The notes beneath the pieces are model-generated. The model made no database searches. It saw only the letters and a program-made list of their open reading frames with translations, and was not told the DNA's origin. Shown here in pieces: positions 45,470 to 55,413 of a stretch of 64,000 bases of DNA; positions within the stretch are counted from its first letter, which is position 1, and each line of letters opens with the position of its first letter. Source of the stretch: Alteromonas salexigens (GTDB lineage: Bacteria > Pseudomonadota > Gammaproteobacteria > Enterobacterales > Alteromonadaceae); contig NZ_JAOTJC010000004.1 in assembly GCF_025628895.1 (NCBI RefSeq), positions 176,388 through 240,387 on the forward strand, given 5' to 3'. The position numbers and the translations under genes were made by a program.

Positions 45470-46794
45470 TCCTGCAACTGGCCGCCGCCAGCCTGAAGCA
45501 CCGCAAAACCTCGGTATTGCTCACCCTGTTCACCATAGTGATCAGTGTAAGCCTGTTGCTAAGCGTAGAGTATGTGCGCGGTCAGGTACGAGACAGCTTC
45601 ACCCGCACCGTCTCCGGGGTAGATATTATAGTTGGCGCACCCACCGGCCAGCTTAATCTGTTGCTGTACTCTGTGTTTCGAATGGGCAATCCCACCCAGG
45701 GGGTCGACTGGCAGGACGTGGCCTGGCTAGAAGACCATCCGCAGGTAGACTGGTTAGTGCCCATCGCGCTGGGTGATGCACATAAAGGCTATCGGGTGGT
45801 GGGTACGTCAAATGCGTACTTTGAGCATTTCAAATACGGTGACAAACAGTCGCTGAGTTTCTCTACCGGCAACGGGTTTACCAGCGATCGCCATGCCGTT
45901 ATCGGCGCCGAGGTAGCCGAGCAATTGAACTATCAGGTGGGCGATAAAATTGTAATATCCCATGGCCTGGGTGAAGTCAGTTTTCAGCACCACGAGTCAC
46001 ACCCCTTTACCATTAGCGGGATCCTTAACCCCACAGGCACACCGGCGGATAAGGGGGTCTATGTGACACTGCAGGGCATGGAGTCGGTACACGGCAGTTC
46101 ACCAACGCAGAATACGCTACGCCGCTCACCGTTTAAAAAGCCTGATGCCGGTAGCAAGGCAGCTGACGATGATCACGCTCACCATGATGAGCACGACCAT
46201 AGCGCGGAGGACACACACGGCGAGAGCCTGTCGCAGGCGCCGCCGTCGTCGATCAGTGCGCTGTTTTTAGGCCTGTCCAGTCGCGTCGCCGCCCTACAGG
46301 TACAGCATCAGATCAACAATTACGGCAATGCCGCCCTGCTGGCTATTTTGCCCGGCGTGGCCCTGAAGCAGTTGTGGGGCCTGATGAGTAACGTGGAAAA
46401 GTTGCTGTTAGGAATTTCCGTGCTCATTTTAATTTCATCGTTGATTGGCCTTATCACCTTATTACTGGCAACCATGCGAGAACGCCGTCAGGAGATTGCC
46501 GTACTGCGCGCAATAGGCGCCGGGCCGGGCACAATCTTATGGTTAATTCAGGCAGAAGCCCTGCTGATTACTGCGGTAGGCTGCGCGGTATCCTTTGCAG
46601 CGGTATCGCTGGGACTGGTGGTGTTTGCCGACTGGCTGAACGCCAGTTATGGCCTGGTGGTCACGGGCAGTTTGTTCACGCTGCAAAGTGCCATAGTGGT
46701 GGGGTGTGTGCTGGCTGCAACCTGGGTGTGTAGCTTTATTCCCGCTATCGCGGCCTATCGGAGCGCGCTGCACGCGGGGTTGAGTACCCGCTAA
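45466..46794 (+). CDS. ABC transporter permease, FtsX/MacB type, with histidine-rich loop
   Basis: 442 aa. One N-terminal helix (about 15-35), a periplasmic MacB_PCD-like domain of about 280 residues, then three C-terminal helices (about 300-440; LLLGISVLILISSLIGLITLLLA and on) typical of FtsX_C. At about 234-252 a loop reads DDDHAHHDEHDH and continues with more His, Asp and Glu, a likely metal-binding segment. Similar pairs belong to zinc-linked ABC systems such as Vibrio Zrg; the periplasmic partners of that system are not adjacent here, so zinc is a suggestion only. Confidence 0.85.
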   Translation: MILQLAAASLKHRKTSVLLTLFTIVISVSLLLSVEYVRGQVRDSFTRTVSGVDIIVGAPTGQLNLLLYSVFRMGNPTQGVDWQDVAWLEDHPQVDWLVPIALGDAHKGYRVVGTSNAYFEHFKYGDKQSLSFSTGNGFTSDRHAVIGAEVAEQLNYQVGDKIVISHGLGEVSFQHHESHPFTISGILNPTGTPADKGVYVTLQGMESVHGSSPTQNTLRRSPFKKPDAGSKAADDDHAHHDEHDHSAEDTHGESLSQAPPSSISALFLGLSSRVAALQVQHQINNYGNAALLAILPGVALKQLWGLMSNVEKLLLGISVLILISSLIGLITLLLATMRERRQEIAVLRAIGAGPGTILWLIQAEALLITAVGCAVSFAAVSLGLVVFADWLNASYGLVVTGSLFTLQSAIVVGCVLAATWVCSFIPAIAAYRSALHAGLSTR

Positions 46795-47046
46795 GTGGCG
46801 GCTGATGTAGACGGTATGTAGCTGGTATTGCAGATAGAGCCATCAGGTTGAGCGGGTTATTTAAGGGAATGGGTACAGACATGTGCTGTTGGCTAACGCG
46901 GTTTGCAACCACATCCACGGCTAATGAGCGTGAGCGAAACAAGGCGCGTGGCTGAACAGGCACCTGCCGTGAGCCGGGCATGGGCTAATAGAAGAGTAAT
47001 CGGAGTGAGTCAACAGCCACTACCGGGCTGCCGACCGGATAAGTTG

Positions 47047-48135
47047 TTAGTGTGCGTTGACCAGTGAATCCAGCAGATTCATTACATCACGGCTGGCGGT
47101 TTCCATCTGTTTAATCAGGGTATCGCGCTTAACCGTGTCGCCTGCATTGGCGGCTTCAATAGCCTGAATGCCGGCACGGTGCACTTCTGCATGGGGCTTC
47201 TCAAGACGGCGGAAGGCGTCTGTCTTACCCATGCTGTCGTGCTGATTCTCGTTATACCATCTGCCTAACCGGCAAGAGGTATGATCGGCGAACTCGCCAG
47301 CTGACTTGTTGCTCTTACCGCACAGCACAGCGTACACGTCACTTTTCCACACGACGTGATCCAGCTTCAGCGTCTGAATAAAGGTTTCCTGCGAGCCATT
47401 TTTGATGGTGGTGCTCATGCTGTCGCAGTGCTGTACCATTTTATCGTAGGACGTATTCAGGGTATTCACGCCCTCTGACAGGTGCGCGTTGTTTTCCTGT
47501 AGCTCCGACACTGATCCCACCGCGGCACGGGTAGATTGAATAATCCCTTGCACCAGCTCAGCCACTTCGTTCGCTGATTTGTTGGTTTCATTGGCCAGTG
47601 CACGGACTTCGTCGGCCACCACGCTAAAACCGCGACCGGCGTCACCGGCACGGGCCGCTTCAATGGCCGCGTTAAGGGCCAGCAAATTGGTCTGGTCGGA
47701 AATACTGGTGATGGTGGAGACGAACTTATTGATATTATCGGCGGTATCCGACAACCCGGAAATGCGATCACTCATTTGTGTCATGCGTTCGCTCAGGGCG
47801 TTCATAGCACTGATAATGTCTTTCAGAGAGGTCGACGAGGTGTCGAATAAACTCTGAATATCTGCAATAGAGGTACTTTCGTCCTGAATCTGTTGATAAG
47901 CAGACAATACCGACTCGCGGATCCCACTTACCTGGCCCAATGCATCCAGCATACCGTTATTCAGCGAATTGGCCTGGTATTGCTGGCTTGCCTCAATGAG
48001 GGCTGCGTTTTCTTCCTGCAGGGCAGCGTTTTCAGCTTCCAGTTGTGCCAAGCGCTCTAGCGTGCGGGTGTGCTCCTGTTGCAGGTCGGTTAAGGCATTT
48101 GCCTTAGACTCAAAAGTAGACTTGAGGACCAGCAT
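47047..48135 (-). CDS. Soluble chemoreceptor with CZB zinc-binding domain
   Basis: 362 aa, no membrane span. An N-terminal coiled coil (about 10-55, [21 protein letters not shown]) is followed by the MCP signalling region with tip [25 protein letters not shown]-type residues at about 145-170. A CZB domain follows at about 250-355 with the zinc ligands expected in [17 protein letters not shown] and PHAEVHRAG (His, Cys, His/His). CZB receptors sense zinc or hypochlorous acid through the Cys-Zn site. Convergent with the ABC permease that has a His-rich loop. Confidence 0.92.
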   Translation of the reverse strand: MLVLKSTFESKANALTDLQQEHTRTLERLAQLEAENAALQEENAALIEASQQYQANSLNNGMLDALGQVSGIRESVLSAYQQIQDESTSIADIQSLFDTSSTSLKDIISAMNALSERMTQMSDRISGLSDTADNINKFVSTITSISDQTNLLALNAAIEAARAGDAGRGFSVVADEVRALANETNKSANEVAELVQGIIQSTRAAVGSVSELQENNAHLSEGVNTLNTSYDKMVQHCDSMSTTIKNGSQETFIQTLKLDHVVWKSDVYAVLCGKSNKSAGEFADHTSCRLGRWYNENQHDSMGKTDAFRRLEKPHAEVHRAGIQAIEAANAGDTVKRDTLIKQMETASRDVMNLLDSLVNAH

Positions 48136-48221
48136 AGTGTCTCCAGTAGAATTATTATTTTCGAAAATTCACTTTAGCAGGTAATAGCCTGCTATGGCTA
48201 TTAGCCAATAGTAATTAAATA

Positions 48222-49223
48222 CTAGTCACAGGCCCGGGTAGTGCCTCTTTCGATCAGTTTCGGCGTGAGAATGTGTTCCAGTACCACCTTATGATTGCCA
48301 TACACCTGGTCCAGGATCCAGTTAGCCGCCATGGCGCCGATTTCCCTCACCGGGTAATCAACGGTGGTGAGTTTAGGCGTGAGATAACTGGCAAAGTCGA
48401 TGTTATCGAAGCCGATTACTGAGACATCTTCCGGCACCCGTTTACCGTGGCTACGTAGCGCATTGATGGCACCTGACGCCATCTCGTCGTTGGCACAGGC
48501 CACGGCAGTGTAATGGCAGCCGGACGCTTCGAGCGCCTCGATGCCTGCTTCACCAGAGTGCGCCTGGAAGTTACCTTCGTAGGTCAGATTAGGGTTGTAA
48601 TTAATACCCGCCTCGGCCAGCGCACGCTTGTGCCCTTCCAGACGGTTGATACCATCAGCTTTAAACAACGCGCCCGACAGGTAGCCGATATCACGGTGGC
48701 CTAAATCAAGTAAGTGCTTAGTAGCAATATAACCGCCGGTCACATTGTCCAGGCTGATGCACCGGTCGCCAATGGCTTCTATATAACGGTTAACCACCAC
48801 CAGCGGGACATCCTGGCTGGCCAGTTCCACCAGATACGCATCGCTCACCGCTTCCACATGCAAAATAAGTGCATCGCAGCGACGGCTGAGCAAGGCTTCA
48901 ATTTCCTTTTTCTCCAGCGCTTCGTCGGAGTGGCCGGTCACCACAAACATGTGTTTGTTGGCTCTGCGTAAGACTTTTTCTGAGCCGGCTACCATGGTGC
49001 CGAAAAAAGAGCCGTGCAGCTCAGGTACGACATAACCAATGGTATGTGTTTTATTAGACGCCAGCGATGCGGCAATGACGTTGTGCCGGTAGCCAAGCTT
49101 TTCCATGGCGGCCAGCACCTGCTGACGGGTTTTTTCTTTGACTGTATCGGTATTATTGATTACCCGCGAAACAGTGGCAGAGGAGACGCCCGCTGCTTCG
49201 CTGACCTGTTTTATTGTTACCAT
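48222..49223 (-). CDS. LacI-family transcriptional regulator of the beta-glucoside locus
   Basis: 333 aa. N-terminal HTH (VTIKQVSEAAGVSSATVSRVINN) and hinge helix (YRHNVIAASLASNKT), then a periplasmic-binding-protein-like sugar sensor (IGYVVPELHGSFFGTMVAGSEKVL through VSVIGFDNIDFASYLTPKLTTV). Last gene of the GH1-GPH-lacI run, 60 nt after the symporter. The six palindromes TGTAAGCGCTTNCA near this locus are the natural candidates for its operator; its effector is probably a glucose or beta-glucoside derivative. Confidence 0.93.
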   Translation of the reverse strand: MVTIKQVSEAAGVSSATVSRVINNTDTVKEKTRQQVLAAMEKLGYRHNVIAASLASNKTHTIGYVVPELHGSFFGTMVAGSEKVLRRANKHMFVVTGHSDEALEKKEIEALLSRRCDALILHVEAVSDAYLVELASQDVPLVVVNRYIEAIGDRCISLDNVTGGYIATKHLLDLGHRDIGYLSGALFKADGINRLEGHKRALAEAGINYNPNLTYEGNFQAHSGEAGIEALEASGCHYTAVACANDEMASGAINALRSHGKRVPEDVSVIGFDNIDFASYLTPKLTTVDYPVREIGAMAANWILDQVYGNHKVVLEHILTPKLIERGTTRACD

Positions 49224-49283
49224 GTATTCCGTGTTCCTGCTGGTATCGCCTGCCTCACGATACGTCTGCCCACCGTTGGGTCG

Positions 49284-50615
49284 TTACTGGCGTTCTAATG
49301 TCAGTTGTTGCTGAATTGCCGCCACTTTATGGTGGTCTAATGTATACCAGCGCATGATTATCGCAACCGCTAATGATGCCACGGCCGGTAATATACAGAA
49401 CGACACTACGATACCCTGCGCTACGCTGGGATCGTACACATTAGCCTGATAATCGTAGTAAGCCAGCAACCAGCCAGCCATCGCGCCGCCCATAGCGAGG
49501 CCCACCTTAATAAAAAATACCACGGTGGAGTAGGTAACACCGGTCATGCGGACTTTGGTTTTATACTCGCCATAATCCACCACATCGGCAATTTTCGCCC
49601 ATAACAGGGGGGTGGCCATTTGCAGGATAAGGCCCCACATAAAGTGCAGACTCACCGCCAACACCCAGGCATCAGCCGCCACAAAATAGTTCGCCACACA
49701 AATGCCCGCACTGAGGACTTGCAATAAGGTGTACATTTTTATTTTGCAGTAACGGCGGGCCAGCGGATTTGCCAGCGCACAACCAATAATACTGCCGATC
49801 ATGCCTGCTGTGACGAACAGGGTGACGTCGTCGGGGCGTTGCAGGACGTATTTCACATAGTAAATGGCCAGAGTATTACGCAGCACCATGCCGGTAAGCA
49901 GCAGCACGGCCACCACACACAGGACCCGGCACTGGTCGTTTTTCCACAGCGCTTTCATCTGCTGTTTATAGGGCACAGCATCTTCGTTCGACGGCTTCAC
50001 TCGCTCCCGGGTACCGGCAAAACACACCAGAAACAGCCCCATGCCAACCAGACTCATCAGCATCATCGCGCGCTGATAGCCCAGCGCATCATCGCCCTGC
50101 CCAAAGTATTCCACCAGCGGCAGCATACACAGGGTGACCACCAAACCGCCGCCCATGGCGAATACGAACCGGTACGACTGAATAGACACCCGTTCATTGG
50201 CCTCGGCGCTCATTACGCCGCCCAGCGCCGAGTACGGAATATTAATGGCCGTATACATAAGCATCAGCAGCGCATACGTGGCAAAAGCATAGATAAATTT
50301 ACCGGTTTCCGGCAATGGCGGGGACGTAAAAGCAATCACGCTGCATATCGCAAACGGTAGTGCCAGCCATAACAGATAGGGCCGGTAACTGCCCCAGCGG
50401 GTGCGCGTACGGTCGGCAAGCGCTCCCATCATGGGGTCGGTGACAGCATCGAATACTCTGACAATCAGGAACATGCTGCCCACCGCGGCGGGCGACAGGC
50501 CGACAATATCGGTGTAGTAGAAGGTGAGAAACAGCATCACCGTCTGAAAAATAAAGTTGCTGGCGGTGTCGCCCAGCCCGTAGGCAATTTTTTCCCGTGA
50601 ACTAACCATACCCAC
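49284..50615 (-). CDS. GPH-family sugar:cation symporter
   Basis: 443 aa, 12 membrane helices of the MFS_2 / glycoside-pentoside-hexuronide family: start KIAYGLGDTASNFIFQTVMLFLTFYYTD, loop RVFDAVTDPMMGALADRTRTRWGSYRPYLLW and WAKIADVVDYGEYKTKVRMTGVTYS are the diagnostic segments. It likely imports a beta-glucoside or oligosaccharide for the cytoplasmic GH1 enzyme, 12 nt upstream in the same operon. Confidence 0.93.
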   Translation of the reverse strand: MGMVSSREKIAYGLGDTASNFIFQTVMLFLTFYYTDIVGLSPAAVGSMFLIVRVFDAVTDPMMGALADRTRTRWGSYRPYLLWLALPFAICSVIAFTSPPLPETGKFIYAFATYALLMLMYTAINIPYSALGGVMSAEANERVSIQSYRFVFAMGGGLVVTLCMLPLVEYFGQGDDALGYQRAMMLMSLVGMGLFLVCFAGTRERVKPSNEDAVPYKQQMKALWKNDQCRVLCVVAVLLLTGMVLRNTLAIYYVKYVLQRPDDVTLFVTAGMIGSIIGCALANPLARRYCKIKMYTLLQVLSAGICVANYFVAADAWVLAVSLHFMWGLILQMATPLLWAKIADVVDYGEYKTKVRMTGVTYSTVVFFIKVGLAMGGAMAGWLLAYYDYQANVYDPSVAQGIVVSFCILPAVASLAVAIIMRWYTLDHHKVAAIQQQLTLERQ

Positions 50616-50627
50616 TACGCCTGTTTG

Positions 50628-51971
50628 TTATTTTGCTTGTTTGCGGGGAGCTAACATACGACGCAACGACAAGGCGCTGTTTTTCAGCGTGCGTGTTTGC
50701 GTTGCATAATCAACATACACGATACCGAAACGTTTTTCATAGCCCAGTGCCCATTCAAAGTTGTCCATCAGGCTCCACACGAAGTAGCCGGTGATGTTCA
50801 CACCCTGACGAACCGCTTCTGTTACTGCGTCCATATGGGTTTGCAGGTAGCGTAAACGCTGCTGATCATCCACCACGCCATCAACCATATGATCGTCACT
50901 GGCCAGGCCGTTTTCGGTAATGATCAGCGGGGGCAGCGTGAAGTCACGGTGCAACTGCAACAATAAGTCGGTGAGTCCCTGCGGATAGACTTCCCAGCCC
51001 ATCGCGGTTTTTTCACAATCGGCCGGTGGCTCCAGCTGGTGAGGATCTTCCCCGCCGTTATCTTCTACCTTGGCACGGGTATAGTAGTTAACACCCAGGA
51101 AATCGATAGGCTGCGCAATAATCTCTAAATCGCCGTCTTCGATAACGGGGCGATGAGCCTCTGGCAGCTCGTTCAGCAATGCCGGGTACTCGCCTTCGAT
51201 GATAGGACGAATGTACCAGTCGTTAAAATGTACGTGCGCTAGCTGGGTGGCAGCTTTGTCTTGTTCGCTGTCACTGGCCGGATAAAACGGCGTGAAGTTT
51301 AGCACAATACCGCTTTCTGTCTGGGGCGCGTTTTTGCGCAACACCTGCATACCCAGGCCGTGTGCCAGCAGTAAGTGGTGAATGGCTTTCTTGCCATATT
51401 CTTTGCCCACTTTGCCCGGCGCATGAATACCGACTTCATAGCCCAGATAAGCACTACAAAACGGTTCGTTCAGGGTGGCGTAGGAAAACACCTTGTCGCC
51501 AAACGCTTTGGTCACAACATCAACGTAGGTAGCAAAAGCATAGGCGGTGTCACGGTTTAGCCAGCCACCTTCGTCTTCCAGATACTGAGGGAGGTCCCAG
51601 TGGTAAAGGGTGACATATGCTTTAATATCACGCTCCGCCAGGGCATCCAGTATGGCGATATAAAAATCCAGGCCTTCCTGATTTACTGAGCCGTCGGCAC
51701 GGATAATACGCGGCCAGCTTATGGAAAACCGGTAAGCGTCCACGTTCAGCGACGCGATCATGTCGATGTCTTCACGCCAGCGATTTATGTGATCGCAGGC
51801 TACCAGACCATCGCTTTTATCGGCAATTTTACCGGGCTGCTGACAGAACGTGTCCCATATACAGGGTTCGCGACTGTCTGCACCGCCTTCAATCTGAAAC
51901 GATGAGGTTGCCACACCCATGGTGAAAGACGGGTCAGCAAAAGGGGTTCCGGGTTTCGCAGTAATATCCAT
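50628..51971 (-). CDS. GH1 beta-glucosidase
   Basis: 447 aa (beta/alpha)8 retaining glycosidase. Acid/base Glu169 in TLNEPF, nucleophile Glu353 in ITENGL, substrate-binding FQIEGG near the N-terminus, and DNFEWALGYEKRFGIVYVD at the aglycone side. No signal peptide, so cytoplasmic: it hydrolyses cellobiose or similar beta-glucosides brought in by the adjacent symporter. First gene of the operon, about 75 nt after the nearer of two operator palindromes. Confidence 0.96.
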   Translation of the reverse strand: MDITAKPGTPFADPSFTMGVATSSFQIEGGADSREPCIWDTFCQQPGKIADKSDGLVACDHINRWREDIDMIASLNVDAYRFSISWPRIIRADGSVNQEGLDFYIAILDALAERDIKAYVTLYHWDLPQYLEDEGGWLNRDTAYAFATYVDVVTKAFGDKVFSYATLNEPFCSAYLGYEVGIHAPGKVGKEYGKKAIHHLLLAHGLGMQVLRKNAPQTESGIVLNFTPFYPASDSEQDKAATQLAHVHFNDWYIRPIIEGEYPALLNELPEAHRPVIEDGDLEIIAQPIDFLGVNYYTRAKVEDNGGEDPHQLEPPADCEKTAMGWEVYPQGLTDLLLQLHRDFTLPPLIITENGLASDDHMVDGVVDDQQRLRYLQTHMDAVTEAVRQGVNITGYFVWSLMDNFEWALGYEKRFGIVYVDYATQTRTLKNSALSLRRMLAPRKQAK

Positions 51972-52045
51972 GAGTGTCAGGCATTCCTACAGGTAAACGG
52001 ATTAATGACAAGGTGCAGCGCGTCGCAGCACACTCTGCCGGGACA

Positions 52046-52059
52046 TGGAAGCGCTTACA
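52046..52059. promoter_or_regulatory. LacI-type operator 1 (GH1 operon)
   Basis: TGGAAGCGCTTACA, a 14-bp palindrome with the central AAGCGCTT and one changed outer base (reverse TGTAAGCGCTTCCA). Upstream of the GH1 start. Confidence 0.8.
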
Positions 52060-52115
52060 AAGCGCCTCGGAAATAAGCCGGCGTACGTAAATATAAGAGG
52101 GAGTATAACATAAAA

Positions 52116-52129
52116 TGTAAGCGCTCCCA
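52116..52129. promoter_or_regulatory. LacI-type operator 2 (GH1 operon)
   Basis: TGTAAGCGCTCCCA, 70 bp (about seven helical turns) from operator 1, so the pair could be bridged by one tetramer or two dimers on the same face. Confidence 0.8.
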
Positions 52130-52189
52130 TGAAAGCCTTTAACATTTTTATCACAAACTGCCCGGCAGTGACTGACGGGCAAGCGATGC

Positions 52190-53665
52190 TTACTGACCAA
52201 AGCGGCTCAGGTAATCCTGATGCTTGGGCAGTTTATCCACCGTGCGGTCTATTTGTGTGCGAATTTGCGTGAGTAGGCCTTCCAGCTCTTCCCGGCTCAT
52301 ACTGTCCACAATAGGGTGGTAAGACTCCGGCATCAGCCCCTGGCCAATCATCACCTGCTGCCAGGAGTCGTCAAACAACTCACTGCCTTCTCTGAATACC
52401 CGTCCGGTTTTCTTAAACAGATCGATACGGTGGCGTAGTGACGCCGGTACATCCATCTGCCGGCAGTGCCGCCAGAACGGTGTATCAGTGCGGTTGGTGA
52501 CATGATAGTGCAGAATAATAAAGTCGCGGATGTGCTCTATGTCGAAGTCTGCCTGGGCGTTGAACTCGTTCACGTCCTCTTCTATTACCCCGTCAACTGG
52601 GAACATGCGCAGTAACCTCACGATCCCCTGCTGAATAAGATGAATACTGGTGGACTCCAACGGCTCAAGGAAGCCACTGGCCAGGCCCAGCGCAATACAG
52701 TTACGGTTCCATTGTTTGCGCCTGCGGCCAGTGCGGAAGTGGATCACGCGAGGCTCGTTCAACGGTTTACCCTCGATATTCGACAGCAGCTTATCAATGG
52801 CTGCCTCATCGCTCAGGTAATTGCTGCAGTACACCAGGCCATTGCCTACCCGGTGCTGCAACGGGATACGCCATTGCCAGCCAGCATCATGAGCGATACA
52901 GCGAGTGTAAGGAATAGGGTCATCCACCGACTCGGTTTGCACCGCGACGGCGCTGTCATTGGGTAGCCAGTGTGACCAGTCTTCATAACCGGTATGCAGT
53001 GCCTTTTCAATCAGTAAACCGCGGAAGCCGGTGCAGTCTAAAAAGATATCCCCTTCTACCACCTGACCATTATCCAGCGTCAGACTCTCAATGAAGCCAT
53101 CCTGCTCGCGCACCGTCACATCCTCAATTTTGGCATCGATGCGGGTCAGCCCTTCTTTCTCGGCCAGTTCGCGCAAAAAGGCAGCATAGCGAGTGGCGTC
53201 AATGTGGTACGCATAGTTAAGCCCATTGTTGGGCAGGTGTGCAAACCGGCCGGCTTCCGCCGCTTTGCGCTCCAGGCAGTAATCACCAAAATCACTGCTC
53301 AGCCCTTCTTTGAGGCCGCGCATCCAAAAGTGCTGAAAGCCGGCGGCCCAGCAATCTTTCCCCGTCACCCCAAAGGCATGCAGGTAGGCGTGTTCAAGAT
53401 CTTTCCAGTTTTCGAAGTTAATACCCAGCTTGAAGGTGGCATTCGTGGCTGCCATGAACTCCTGTTCATTCACTTTCAGCAGCTTATGAAAAAATACCAG
53501 CGTGGGGATGGTGGCTTCGCCTACCCCCACTGTGCCAATTTCAGAGCTTTCTATGAGGGTCACATCCACTTGTCGGCCCAGCGTGCGGGTAAATGCGGCG
53601 GCGGCCATCCAGCCTGCGGTGCCACCGCCGGCAATTACTACACGTTGTCTTTTCGTCTCAGTCAT
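52190..53665 (-). CDS. Tryptophan-halogenase-like flavoprotein (first copy)
   Basis: 491 aa from the ATG at 53665 (AGGTAG 7 nt upstream); the longer frame to 53749 would overlap the cupin-like gene. FAD motif GGGTAGW (13-19), VGVGEATIPT and the flavin-dependent halogenase motif WxWxIP (GWQWRIP, about 262-267) are all present, so halogenase chemistry is possible. In Caulobacter, Xanthomonas and Alteromonadales relatives such genes sit beside TonB receptors of sugar loci; their substrate is unknown. 19 nt after the cupin-like gene. Confidence 0.9.
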   Translation of the reverse strand: MTETKRQRVVIAGGGTAGWMAAAAFTRTLGRQVDVTLIESSEIGTVGVGEATIPTLVFFHKLLKVNEQEFMAATNATFKLGINFENWKDLEHAYLHAFGVTGKDCWAAGFQHFWMRGLKEGLSSDFGDYCLERKAAEAGRFAHLPNNGLNYAYHIDATRYAAFLRELAEKEGLTRIDAKIEDVTVREQDGFIESLTLDNGQVVEGDIFLDCTGFRGLLIEKALHTGYEDWSHWLPNDSAVAVQTESVDDPIPYTRCIAHDAGWQWRIPLQHRVGNGLVYCSNYLSDEAAIDKLLSNIEGKPLNEPRVIHFRTGRRRKQWNRNCIALGLASGFLEPLESTSIHLIQQGIVRLLRMFPVDGVIEEDVNEFNAQADFDIEHIRDFIILHYHVTNRTDTPFWRHCRQMDVPASLRHRIDLFKKTGRVFREGSELFDDSWQQVMIGQGLMPESYHPIVDSMSREELEGLLTQIRTQIDRTVDKLPKHQDYLSRFGQ

Positions 53666-53684
53666 CACTGCTACCTGATAGTTG

Positions 53685-54692
53685 TTACTGCTTGAGGTTA
53701 TTCGCCAGCCAGGCTTTGAACTGGCGCAACGTAGGCTCGTCGACATCACCTAACGGGCCTTGCCGGTTTTCTGGAATATGGTCAAAACGGCGCGACGACT
53801 CACCAAATACATAATAATTAAACAGGGCCTTCCAGGCCTGACGCTGGCTGTCTGGCAAATTGTTCAGTGCCAGCAGGGCGTGATACAGGGCATTTTCACT
53901 GCGCCCCAGATAAGCGGGCGTTTGTCGCCACCAGTAATTCACCAGCATATTCATGGTTTGCTGCCCTTCAATGTGATGCCACCACATTGAAGGTATATAC
54001 AGCGCGTCGCCGGGTTCCAGCTCTATCACCAGGGCCTGTTCCAGCGCCTTGGCAAACTTCGGAAACCGGTCATAATCGGGGTGTTTGAAGTCCACCAGAC
54101 TGATGGCCTGTCCTGCCGGTGTAAAATGCAAAGGTCCCACATACAGATTTTCTACCTGCTCAGGCGGAAACAGTGTCACCTTACGCTTACCCGCTGTTAC
54201 GCAAATAAGGTTATCCGGCACATCATAATGGGCGGCAATACGACTCTTATTGCCAATCCACAAGGTCGCCAGTGGCGCTAATGCATCCAGCGGCATGGGG
54301 TTCGCCTCAGCAAAGCCCGGCAGGCAAGTGTCCAGCGTAGTGGAGCCCACATATAGCGAGTCCGGTTCGGATTGCTCTGCCAGCGCCAGCATCTGTTGCA
54401 AAGCAGACTGGAAAGGCTGACGGTTGCGGGTGAAATTAAACCCCGACATGTCGTCGTTATAGAACATTCGCCCGTCTTCCTGATGGGGCAATGCCAGACA
54501 GTCTACCGTGACGCCCCGGTCAAACTGTGCCAGATACTGCACCAGCGCGTCATCGCTTTCCTGGGCCGCCTGCACTACCGGCCAGTCGGCCACCAGACCA
54601 GGCAACGCGCGGGGCGTCGTCCAGCCGGACAATGCAGCAGTCAGCTCATCCCGGTTGCCAACGTGCTCTGCAAGTACGGGTTGGTTCATCAC
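53685..54692 (-). CDS. Cupin-like (JmjC-type) domain protein
   Basis: 335 aa of the cupin_8 family related to Fe(II)/2-oxoglutarate oxygenases. The core shows LWIGNKSRIAAHYDVPDNLICV with an HxD iron motif (HYD) and a distal His in IPSMWWHHIEG. A C-terminal helical part follows (LLALNNLPDSQRQAWKALFNYYVFG). Residues for iron binding are present, so a hydroxylase acting on a protein or peptide is possible. Its start overlaps the SapC stop by 4 bp. Confidence 0.87.
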   Translation of the reverse strand: MMNQPVLAEHVGNRDELTAALSGWTTPRALPGLVADWPVVQAAQESDDALVQYLAQFDRGVTVDCLALPHQEDGRMFYNDDMSGFNFTRNRQPFQSALQQMLALAEQSEPDSLYVGSTTLDTCLPGFAEANPMPLDALAPLATLWIGNKSRIAAHYDVPDNLICVTAGKRKVTLFPPEQVENLYVGPLHFTPAGQAISLVDFKHPDYDRFPKFAKALEQALVIELEPGDALYIPSMWWHHIEGQQTMNMLVNYWWRQTPAYLGRSENALYHALLALNNLPDSQRQAWKALFNYYVFGESSRRFDHIPENRQGPLGDVDEPTLRQFKAWLANNLKQ

Positions 54693-55408
54693 TTGGCCAC
54701 GCGTGCCTTTTTTCGTTCAACCAGATTCCGCAGCTGTGACATAGAGGCAATAATCATATATATCAGCGCCACATAGCCTTTACTGTGCAGTCGGCCAAGG
54801 GTGTCGGCATCCAGTGTTTTCAGCTTTTCTTCGTTCAGCGTAGAAAAGCCGGAGAGACGATGGGTGCCCGAGCCGTCCAGGTCTATATCAACCACAAAAC
54901 TTTCAATCAGTGACAGTTCGTTGAGGGTAGCAATAAACTCCGCCACTTCGTCCTGACTCTGATGAATAGTACTGAGTACGTTGGCGATATTGTCGATGTA
55001 ATCGGTGTTCCCGCCGTGGGGCAAAAATATAGGCTGTCCTTCGCTCTCGTTTACCCGGGGATCATCCAAGTTGATATGGATAGATAACGTTTGTTCGCCG
55101 TCCCGCTCGTTGCGGCCAATTAAAAACGGGCCTTTCTCAATTAACAGCGGCTTATAATTAGCCTTCCAGCCATCGTCGTCCAGAAACAAATTTTCATTCT
55201 GTTCAAGGCCAAGCAGGGCAACCAACTGGAACTGGTTATTGGCATCTTTGGCAAACATCAGCGGGTAATGCGCCTGTGCGTGGCGCAGTTCCACCGGATA
55301 CACGGGCACGCACATCATGTTGTCACCGTAGTCGGCCGAGTGCGTGGTAATGACTTTTAAATCTTTGTGTTGAACATTGTTCAGTAGCGCATGGTTGGCC
55401 ATGTTCAC
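54689..55408 (-). CDS. SapC-family protein
   Basis: 239 aa, soluble, no signal. Matches the SapC family (PF07277 type): KDLKVITTHSADYGDNMMCVPVYPVELRHAQAHYPLMFAKDANNQFQLVALLGLEQNENLF in register, then GPFLIGRN. The name comes from a Campylobacter surface-layer locus; its role in sugar loci is not established. It lies 5 nt after the second halogenase-like gene. Confidence 0.9.
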   Translation of the reverse strand: MNMANHALLNNVQHKDLKVITTHSADYGDNMMCVPVYPVELRHAQAHYPLMFAKDANNQFQLVALLGLEQNENLFLDDDGWKANYKPLLIEKGPFLIGRNERDGEQTLSIHINLDDPRVNESEGQPIFLPHGGNTDYIDNIANVLSTIHQSQDEVAEFIATLNELSLIESFVVDIDLDGSGTHRLSGFSTLNEEKLKTLDADTLGRLHSKGYVALIYMIIASMSQLRNLVERKKARVAK

Positions 55409-55413
55409 TCCTA

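Noticed and set aside
44771-46794. ABC pair as LolCDE or as the exporter of the 53-aa peptide
   Set aside because: Only one permease and no second LolC/E partner; the ATPase has no C39 peptidase domain, and the permease topology is FtsX-like rather than exporter-like.
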